NCBI GenBank assembly: GCA_015068135.1
Contig: SVLB01000008.1
Location: 1 to 64,000 of the forward strand
From: Oscillospiraceae bacterium
GTDB taxonomy: Bacteria; Bacillota; Clostridia; Oscillospirales; Oscillospiraceae
Direction: 5' to 3'
Length of the DNA stretch: 64,000 nucleotides
Below the pieces are notes generated by a model. The model had not been told where the DNA came from and did not search any database. It saw only the letters and a program-made list of their open reading frames with translations. Shown here in pieces: positions 56,138 to 62,856 of this stretch (the first letter of the stretch is position 1; the number at the start of each line of letters is the position of its first letter). The translations under genes were made by a program, and so were the position numbers.

Positions 56138-57289
56138 TTATATCTCCTTTTGGAAACTCATAACATAGGCGCAAAATGCCTGTATGGCTGCTTTCATACC
56201 TTCCTCATCCATACAAAAATCATTTCTGTGGGCAAGTGCTGTACAGCCGAGCTTCTCGTTTCTTGTGCCAAAGCGGAAGATCATACCGGAAGCCTTTGTC
56301 AGATACCAGCCAAAGTCCTCCGAACTCATTCTCTGGGGCATAGGCTGCAGGTTTAGGCCCGCGTTTTTTGCGGTTTGCACAAAGGCATCCACGATCGCAG
56401 GATCGTTATAAACCGCCCCCGTACTCATATTCCATACAATTTCTACACTGCCGCCGTACCTGGCGGCGATTTCATTACAGATGGAACGAACATTTTTTTC
56501 TATTCGTTTTGCAAAGGCAGTATCATAAAAGCGGAAAGAAATATCCATCTCACATAGATCCGCGATCACATTATGGACATGCCCGCCCTGAAAACGGCCC
56601 ACCGACCAAATGTACTTGGTCTGTCCGGCTTCCTGGTGGAGCATGGCCTTCATGTTTTCATAAGCCTCTACTGCCATCGCAACAGCATCGATGCCCAGTG
56701 CCGGCATTGCGGCATGGGAGGTACGCCCCTTAAAGCGTATGGTGGCAGGAATACACGCTGCCATATAATCGCCACAGCAGATCCCTATGTTACCGGTTTG
56801 CATTGCATTCTCACAATGGGTGCAGATGATATGGTCAACGCCATCCATAACGCCCTTATCGACCATCATTTTTGCGCCGCTGACGGCCCCCTCCTCGCTG
56901 GGCTGGAAAATCAGCCTTACTCTGCAGGTAAGCGCCTTTTCTCTTTCTTTTAAGTATTTTGCAACTGCCAATAATACTGCGATATGGGAATCGTGTCCGC
57001 AAGCATGCATTTGACCGGGGATCTTTGACTTGTAAGGCAGGTCTGTTTTTTCCTCCACCGGGAGGGCATCCATATCCGCTCGGAGCGCGATGAGCTTTTC
57101 GCCCTGTCCCAGCTCCGCAACCACACTGCCTTTGCCATAGGCATAGGTGTATTCGATGCCCAGCTTGCAAAGCTCGTCTGATACCAGCTTCACAGTACGC
57201 ACCAGATCGAATCCCACCTCCGGATATTGATGCAGTTCTCGCCGCAGTCCAACAGCATATTCATACAGTTCGCCGATCATGTCCTTCAT
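56138..57289 (-). CDS. M20-family metallopeptidase / N-acyl-amino-acid amidohydrolase
   Basis: LIALRADMDALPVEEKTDLPYKSKIPGQMHACGHDSHIAVLL, FQPSEEGAVSGAKMMVDKGVMDGVDHIICTH. Confidence 0.94.
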   Translation of the reverse strand: MKDMIGELYEYAVGLRRELHQYPEVGFDLVRTVKLVSDELCKLGIEYTYAYGKGSVVAELGQGEKLIALRADMDALPVEEKTDLPYKSKIPGQMHACGHDSHIAVLLAVAKYLKEREKALTCRVRLIFQPSEEGAVSGAKMMVDKGVMDGVDHIICTHCENAMQTGNIGICCGDYMAACIPATIRFKGRTSHAAMPALGIDAVAMAVEAYENMKAMLHQEAGQTKYIWSVGRFQGGHVHNVIADLCEMDISFRFYDTAFAKRIEKNVRSICNEIAARYGGSVEIVWNMSTGAVYNDPAIVDAFVQTAKNAGLNLQPMPQRMSSEDFGWYLTKASGMIFRFGTRNEKLGCTALAHRNDFCMDEEGMKAAIQAFCAYVMSFQKEI

Positions 57290-57537
57290 ACCTCCTCGGT
57301 CATATCCGGTAATACCGTAGGCAGAAACTTATGCTCCATCAAAGAAATCATCGTATGGCTTTTCATGACCCCTTTGTTGTTTTTAATACACAGGATCTTC
57401 TCCTCCAGGGATTCGATATCCTTCGCACAGATTTTCAGTATATAATCGTACTCTCCCGTGATCGCGTAACACTCCAGCACATCCGGCTCTTTTTGGGCAT
57501 ATTCCAGCAGTGAAGCAATGCTGTCGCCATACTGCAT
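57286..57537 (-). CDS. Lrp/AsnC-type ligand-binding (RAM) domain without HTH; overlaps the M20 start (ATGA)
   Basis: SLLEYAQKEPDVLECYAITGEYDYILKICAKDIESLEEKI; first RAM strand VTAFVFVV lies upstream of the first ATG. Confidence 0.8.
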   Translation of the reverse strand: MQYGDSIASLLEYAQKEPDVLECYAITGEYDYILKICAKDIESLEEKILCIKNNKGVMKSHTMISLMEHKFLPTVLPDMTEEV

Positions 57538-57606
57538 AACAACAAAAACGAAGGCGGTGACTGTTTTATTCAGTTTCTTTGCATTGGTTACAACAGCCCG
57601 CAGATT

Positions 57607-57789
57607 TTAGGATCCGCCTTTCAGGTATTTTTTTCGGTAGTAAAAATAGGGCAAAAATACACACAGCATCGCACCCAGCCAGGAGGCAGGCTCCGCGATA
57701 AACAGCGCATCGGTCCCGATCCAGCGGATCACAAGCTGGGACATCAAGACCCTTGCGGCAAATATTGTCAAACATACCCGTAGGGACAC
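57607..57789 (-). pseudogene. C-terminal remnant of a MATE transporter
   Basis: IRWIGTDALFIAEPASWLGAMLCVFLPYFYYRKKYLKGGS* resembles a MATE C-terminus; 5' part missing at a family A repeat. Confidence 0.6.
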
Positions 57790-57853
57790 CCCTCCCGGGG
57801 TGTCCGCAAATACCGCAATATGACAACGGACACCCGGGGACGGGTGTCCCTAC
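57780..57853. repeat. Family A element, copy 6
   Basis: gtagggacacccctcccggggtgtccgcaaataccgcaatatgacaacggacacccggggacgggtgtccctac. Confidence 0.85.
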
Positions 57854-57988
57854 GCTTATGCTGCGCCGACCCGGTTCCCTGTTGCGGTGCCCGATAAAAT
57901 CTTCGGGCCTACGCCTGTCCTCTTTTCCGCAATCAAACCGTATTCTGCTTGCCCAACAGGGCGATATAATCTCACAATGCAAAACCGC

Positions 57989-58294
57989 TTATTTCAACAG
58001 CCACTGATAGTCCTGCCTGCAATCCACGATCCAGTCAACATAGACGGTATCGTCCTTGATCTGATACAGAACAAGATACCAATTCTCCACATACAGCTTG
58101 TGGTACTTGTTTGCGGGGATATAGTTTTCGTGAAAGAAAGGATACCGCTGCGGCATATCCTGCAAAGAACGCATTTCTTCTACCAATCTGCTCTTCAGTT
58201 TCGTGGCAGCCGGTTTATTGACTTGTGCCAAAAAGCGGATATGCATACCGAGCATTTCCTTGGCTCGGTCAGAGATAATAACCTTATATTGCAT
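57989..58294 (-). CDS. RelE/ParE-family toxin
   Basis: MQYKVIISDRAKEMLGMHIRFLAQVNKPAATKLKSRLVEEMRSLQDMPQRYPFF...KYHKLYVENWYLVLYQIKDDTVYVDWIVDCRQDYQWLL. Confidence 0.9.
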   Translation of the reverse strand: MQYKVIISDRAKEMLGMHIRFLAQVNKPAATKLKSRLVEEMRSLQDMPQRYPFFHENYIPANKYHKLYVENWYLVLYQIKDDTVYVDWIVDCRQDYQWLLK

Positions 58295-58297
58295 CTA

Positions 58298-58564
58298 TTA
58301 TCCCTCGTTCAAAATACCGTCAAGAAAGCTATCCAGTTCGTCAACGGTGCAACCCTTGCGGCCCATAGCGCGGTCTTCTTCCACAGCAAGGAGATTTTCC
58401 CGCAACTGGAGCATCTTCTCCCGGCGGGTGAAGCTTTCGATATCCATGATCACCAAATCACCCTCGCCATTTTTGGTGAGATAGACCGGGCTTTGGGTTT
58501 TACGGCACAGTTCTGCAATTTCATTATAATTCTGTCGAATGGCAGCAGAGGGGCGAATGTTCAT
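58298..58564 (-). CDS. Phd/YefM-family antitoxin
   Basis: MNIRPSAAIRQNYNEIAELCRKTQSPVYLTKNGEGDLVIMDIESFTRRE; adjacent to the RelE/ParE gene. Confidence 0.9.
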   Translation of the reverse strand: MNIRPSAAIRQNYNEIAELCRKTQSPVYLTKNGEGDLVIMDIESFTRREKMLQLRENLLAVEEDRAMGRKGCTVDELDSFLDGILNEG

Positions 58565-58579
58565 AGCATTTCCTCCAGA

Positions 58580-58626
58580 TAGTCAAATTCTAATCTTATT
58601 ATATGCAAATTTGACTACTGTGTCAA
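58580..58626 (-). promoter_or_regulatory. TA operon promoter and palindromic operator
   Basis: Minus strand TTGACA (58626-58621), 17-nt spacer, TATAAT (58603-58598); perfect 10-bp inverted repeat TAGTCAAATT/AATTTGACTA (58608-58617 and 58580-58589) across the -10. Confidence 0.88.
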
Positions 58627-58631
58627 TACGA

Positions 58632-58657
58632 AAATGGACGGATTTCTCCGTCCATTA
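58632..58657 (-). terminator. Terminator overlapping the stop codon of tail copy 1
   Basis: aaaatggacggatttctccgtccatta. Confidence 0.75.
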
Positions 58658-58738
58658 TGCTGCAGCATCCAGCATGTTTTCAATGAAGATTCCGTAACCC
58701 GTTGTGGGATCGTTGACCAGGACATGGGTGTACAGATG
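58655..58738 (-). pseudogene. Repeated C-terminal tail fragment, copy 1 (HHLYTHVLVNDPTTGYGIFIENMLDAAA*)
   Basis: Near-identical to the 59844-59929 copy; 5' end abuts a family D repeat. Confidence 0.6.
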
Positions 58739-58750
58739 ATGCCCACCCAA

Positions 58751-58870
58751 GGCCCCCTCTGACGAGGGGGCTGTCAGCCGAACAGGCTGACTGGGGGAGA
58801 GAAATTCTATCCCATTTTCTCTCCCTCCGTCTGCCCTTCGGGCAGCCACCTCCCTCATCAGAGGGAGGCT
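58751..58870. repeat. Family D palindromic repeat, copy 3
   Basis: cccctctgacgagggggctgtcagccgaacaggctgactgggggagag...ctctccctccgtctgcccttcgggcagccacctccctcatcagagggagg. Confidence 0.85.
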
Positions 58871-58924
58871 TTAGCCAGCAGCTTCCAACATGTTCTCAAT
58901 GAATATTCCGTATCCAGTTTTTGG

Positions 58925-59194
58925 TTAGGATTTCGTTTCAAACTGTTTGCGAATCTGTTCGTTGATCTGTACATTCAATGCGGCAATCTTTACCATGTCT
59001 GACTCATGCACACTAATGGTTGCGATATCCGGTTTGTCACCGTACTGTGGAAAGTTGACCAACCAATAGCCATCCACGCATTTATTATAGCAGATCCAAC
59101 CGGTCATGCCTTTATGAACACCGTCCTCGGTGTATTTTTTCTTTTCAACAATTACTTCAATGCAATCTAATTCTTTCATATCATTTATCTCCAT
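58925..59194 (-). CDS. Putative immunity protein of the adjacent toxin cassette
   Basis: 89-aa acidic protein MEINDMKELDCIEVIVEKKKYTEDGVHKGMTGWICYNKCVDGYWLVNFPQYGD; its start overlaps the end of the toxin frame. Confidence 0.55.
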   Translation of the reverse strand: MEINDMKELDCIEVIVEKKKYTEDGVHKGMTGWICYNKCVDGYWLVNFPQYGDKPDIATISVHESDMVKIAALNVQINEQIRKQFETKS

Positions 59195-59744
59195 AAGGGG
59201 TTGCCAATCGAATCTTTCCCTTCGGTTCTACCATCCAGCCGCTGGTAAATGTGACTGTGCCGGATTGATCCTTTCTGGGAATTTCGATTGTGATGTTAAT
59301 TCTCTGTCCGTTATGATTCAGCTTGTTTAGAGTTTACTCTCCGCATAGATATTTTGCAAGGCCTTGCTGTTCTATTTCATTTTGCAGCCATTTTGCATCT
59401 TCTACGCTATATCCCCAACTCTGAAACAGCTTGTCCTTGCCGTGGGGATGGATACCCCATGTGTTAAATAAGTACGGATCAAACTTGCTATATGCACTGG
59501 TGGCTTCCGCATTGTTTTTAACCTGAGTAGTTGGTATCGCAACCGTTGTGCAATGACATTTTTCGTGCAACGGTGCTATCGGCGCATTCTCAAAAACAAA
59601 CCAGCATTCGTGCAAAGATAAACAAGAACCGCAATGTAGCAGCCCCATTACCTCATGCCGCCATTCAACCCATCTTTGCTGCGAGATTTTGACTTTTTCC
59701 CTAACAGCATTGTAAAAATCTTGATTCATAGTAAAACACCTCAC
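59181..59744 (-). pseudogene. MuF-like polymorphic toxin (phage-head-like Cys/His motif plus DUF6883-like C-terminus), interrupted by an in-frame TAA
   Basis: ORF 59334-59744 ...CGSCLSLHECWFVFENAPIAPLHEKCHCTTV...HGKDKLFQSWGYSVEDAKWLQNEI...YLCGE, TAA at 59336-59334, then the same frame continues TLNKLNHNGQRINITIEIPRKDQSGTVTFTSGWMVEPKGKIRLATPYGDK* to 59181. Confidence 0.6.
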
Positions 59745-59796
59745 TTTATATTAGAACCTATGTTCGATAATGATTATACTGTGTTTAGGAGAAATT

Positions 59797-59838
59797 GTCA
59801 AGTCCTTGCCAATGGTAACCTATTGACAAGGACTTGAC
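59797..59838. repeat. 42-bp hairpin with perfect 12-bp arms
   Basis: gtcaagtccttg-ccaatggtaacctattga-caaggacttgac. Confidence 0.85.
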
Positions 59839-60028
59839 GATATTTATGCTGCGGCATCTAACATATTCTCTATAAAAATTCCATAACCCGTTGTGGGGTC
59901 GTTCACCAGCACATGAGTGTATTGATGATGCCTACAGCATCCGACCTCCCTGTGAGTGTACGGGTGATGCCTACAGACCATCCAGTGTTTCTTCCAAATA
60001 GTGCTGAAAATCAAGTGAATTACGAAGA

Positions 60029-60065
60029 AATAGGGCGTATTTGCTGTCTGCGAATACGCCCTATT
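60029..60065. terminator. Hairpin with perfect 13-bp arms, terminator-like
   Basis: aatagggcgtatt...aatacgccctatt just upstream of parA. Confidence 0.65.
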
Positions 60066-60127
60066 ACTTTATCACAAACAGCACCGCAGAAGAAAGACTA
60101 TGGGCATAATATGAAAGGAGAAGCATC

Positions 60128-60949
60128 TTGAACGCACAAATCACCGCAATTACCAACCAAAAGGGCGGCGTAGGCAAAACAACCTCCACCGTCAACTTGG
60201 GAGTTGGCCTTGCAAGGGAAGGAAAGAAAGTGCTGCTGGTGGACGGAGATCCACAGGGCAGTCTGACGATCAGCATGGGTATTCAGGACCCGGATGAGCT
60301 GACAGAAACCCTTTCAACCTTAATGCTTGCAGAAATGGAGGACAAGCCAATTCCCCCGGATTACGGCATCCTCCATCATTCAGAGGGTATCGATCTTCTC
60401 CCCGGCAATATTGAACTGTCCGGTGTGGAACTCAGCTTGGTCAACACCATGAGCCGGGAACTTGTTTTGCGGAATGTTCTTAACCGGCTCCGCAGCAACT
60501 ACGATTACATTTTCATTGACTGTATGCCTTCCCTTGGCCTTATGAACATTAACGCTCTGGCTGCAGCAGACAGTGTAATCATCCCTCTGCAACCTCAGTT
60601 CCTTTCTACGAAAGGTCTGAACCTACTGCTGCGATCTATCGCAAGAGTCCGCAAGCAAATAAATCCCAAACTCCGTATTGACGGAATACTGTTCACCATG
60701 GTGGACAGTCGCACAAACAATGCCCGTGACATTATTTCCTCTCTGCGCTCTGCGGTGGGAGATAACATCCGGGTATTCAAGACGGAAATCCCCCGGTCTG
60801 TCCGTGCAGCGGAAGCCGCTGAAAATGGCAAGAGCATTTTCAAGCATGATCGCCGGGGCAAAGTCGCAGAAGCCTACACAGCACTATCGAAGGAGGTGAA
60901 CAGAATTGGGCGAGAAGCGTATAGATCTAGGTCTGACGGCGCTAGATGA
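60128..60949 (+). CDS. parA: ParA family ATPase
   Basis: ITNQKGGVGKTTSTVNLGVGLAREGKKVLLVDGDPQGSL; TTG start behind GAAAGGAG. Confidence 0.95.
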   Translation: MNAQITAITNQKGGVGKTTSTVNLGVGLAREGKKVLLVDGDPQGSLTISMGIQDPDELTETLSTLMLAEMEDKPIPPDYGILHHSEGIDLLPGNIELSGVELSLVNTMSRELVLRNVLNRLRSNYDYIFIDCMPSLGLMNINALAAADSVIIPLQPQFLSTKGLNLLLRSIARVRKQINPKLRIDGILFTMVDSRTNNARDIISSLRSAVGDNIRVFKTEIPRSVRAAEAAENGKSIFKHDRRGKVAEAYTALSKEVNRIGREAYRSRSDGAR

Positions 60950-61835
60950 ACTCTTTATGACAGAGGAAGGGCGGCAAGAAAACCGTCTACCCCGCATACG
61001 GCAAATCCCTCTGGATATGATCGACGATATGCCCGACCATCCTTTCAAAGTACGGAGGGATGATGACATGGAATTGCTGATTGAGAGTGTCCGGGAACAT
61101 GGCGTAATTACCCCCATCATCGTCCGTCAAAAGGAAGATGGGCGGTATGAAACTGCGGCAGGCCATCGCCGCCGCATGGCTTCCAAGATCAACGGATTAA
61201 CCGAGATCCCGGCAGAAGTCAGAGATATAACCAGGGATGAAGCAATCATTATCATGTGCGAATCCAACTTGCAACGCACGAAAATCCTCCCCAGCGAAAA
61301 GGCTTTTTCGTATAAGATGAGATTGGATGCTATGAATCGGCAAGGTAAGCGCACATTGACTTCTGCCCCAGTGGGGCAGAAGTTATCAAGAGAGGCATTA
61401 GCCGAGCAAACAGGAGATAGTCATTCTCAAATCCACCGATTTATCCGCTTGACTTATCTCATACCGGAATTGTTGACGATGGTGGACGAAGAAAACATCG
61501 CTTTCCGTCCTGCTGTGGAACTTTCTTACCTTACTGAACAGGAACAGCGGGACTTGTTGGAAACCATTGGATACGAAGATGCCACCCCATCGCTGGCACA
61601 GGCGATCAAGATGAAGGAAATGTCCAAGGCGGGCACTCTCAGCATGGATGCCATCCTTAATATCATGTGCCAGAAGAAACCCAACCAAAAAGAAAAAATC
61701 AGCTTTCATACCGAGAAGCTGAAACCGTATCTCCCCAAGAACATTACACCCAAGCAGACCGAAGAGTATATTTTGAAAGCGCTTGAATACTACCAGCGGT
61801 ATAGGGAACGCATGAAGGAGCGAGGTGACAGATAA
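60906..61835 (+). CDS. parB: ParB/RepB/Spo0J family partition protein
   Basis: VREHGVITPIIVRQKEDGRYETAAGHRRRMASKI, CESNLQRTKILPSEKAFSYKMRLDAMNRQG. Confidence 0.94.
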   Translation: MGEKRIDLGLTALDELFMTEEGRQENRLPRIRQIPLDMIDDMPDHPFKVRRDDDMELLIESVREHGVITPIIVRQKEDGRYETAAGHRRRMASKINGLTEIPAEVRDITRDEAIIIMCESNLQRTKILPSEKAFSYKMRLDAMNRQGKRTLTSAPVGQKLSREALAEQTGDSHSQIHRFIRLTYLIPELLTMVDEENIAFRPAVELSYLTEQEQRDLLETIGYEDATPSLAQAIKMKEMSKAGTLSMDAILNIMCQKKPNQKEKISFHTEKLKPYLPKNITPKQTEEYILKALEYYQRYRERMKERGDR

Positions 61836-62037
61836 TTGATCCGTGCCAGAATCACCATGGGGGTAGTCTACCCTTTTGGCAGTGGCAACGGTCATTGCTG
61901 CCGTTCTCCCCCTCTCACACTCTCCCCCTCAGTTAACCTACTGGACTTACTGAAAAGGAAGAATTACCGGTGAAAATTTGCAGATTTGGAGAATGATACC
62001 AAATGCGGTAAAATCGGCAATAAGGAGGTGCCTGAAT

Positions 62038-62778
62038 ATGAAAAAAGTATTTGCAGTCATTCTTTTGCTTGCCTTGCTACTTGCAGGGTGTGCTAATCAA
62101 GATTTTGCAGAACCACCCGGTACAGAAGCCTTTCAGATCAACTCCCGTCCAACCCTTTCTACGGAAGTCACGGATGTGACGGAAGGACTGGACGATAAAG
62201 AAATGGAAGATAAGCTGATTCCCAACGGAACAGAAGCCATATCCGGCAAGGATAATTCTTCAGAAACAACTGATCCGGTTGAGAAGCCAGCTGATTCTTC
62301 TACATCTAAACCCGATCCAACCAAACCGCAAGATGATGAAGATCCGCAACAAACTGATCCGCCGCAGGAAACGGGTACAACTCCCACTACACCTGCAACG
62401 ACAACCCCGGTTCCCCCCACACAAGCTGAAACTGTTCCAACACAGCCAGAATCTTCAAATCCAGAAACGGAGCCAACGGAACCGGAAACCACTCCAACAG
62501 TGCCACCTACTGAACCCACAGGCTGCACTCATGAATGGAAGTGCATCTCCCATGCTGAAGAAGGTCATTGGAGGGCAGGTATCATTTGCGACTGCGGCTG
62601 GACTGTGTACGGTGATCCGAGTGAACTTAACGCCCTTTGGAACGCCCATTCTGCCTCCTTCCCACCGGCTGAATCCCTTTTCGAGCATGGTGGGTTTGGC
62701 AGCATGGATGAATGGATCGTGGACAAGCCTGCCTATGACGAATGGGTATGTCGTCATTGCGGCAATCAAAAAGAATAA
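62038..62778 (+). CDS. Lipoprotein with Thr/Pro-rich stalk and C-terminal Cys-rich domain
   Basis: MKKVFAVILLLALLLAGCAN lipobox; P/T-rich linker; CTHEWKCISHAEEGHWRAGIICDCGWTVYG...YDEWVCRHCGNQKE. Confidence 0.8.
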   Translation: MKKVFAVILLLALLLAGCANQDFAEPPGTEAFQINSRPTLSTEVTDVTEGLDDKEMEDKLIPNGTEAISGKDNSSETTDPVEKPADSSTSKPDPTKPQDDEDPQQTDPPQETGTTPTTPATTTPVPPTQAETVPTQPESSNPETEPTEPETTPTVPPTEPTGCTHEWKCISHAEEGHWRAGIICDCGWTVYGDPSELNALWNAHSASFPPAESLFEHGGFGSMDEWIVDKPAYDEWVCRHCGNQKE

Positions 62779-62856
62779 TCCCTATACCCCTAAAGCCTCT
62801 TGGTGTTTCCGTACATCAAGAGGCTTTTTTTATTTTCCGAAGAAGGAGGAAACCCA

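Noticed and set aside
4947-57853. CRISPR array as explanation for the recurring palindromes
   Set aside because: Copies are dispersed singly between genes, with no regular spacers and no cas genes.
57566-57982. 138-aa minus-strand ORF spanning the family A repeat
   Set aside because: Runs through the repeat palindrome and is out of frame with the MATE remnant; no coherent homology recognised.
58655-58858. 67-aa ORF MREVAARRADGG...NMLDAAA as a real gene
   Set aside because: Its N-terminal half is translated from the family D repeat; only the tail fragment is meaningful.
59181-59336. TAA read-through or stop-codon reassignment in the toxin cassette
   Set aside because: TAA serves as a normal stop elsewhere in this window (for example metK, glmL, trpB2); local mutation is simpler.
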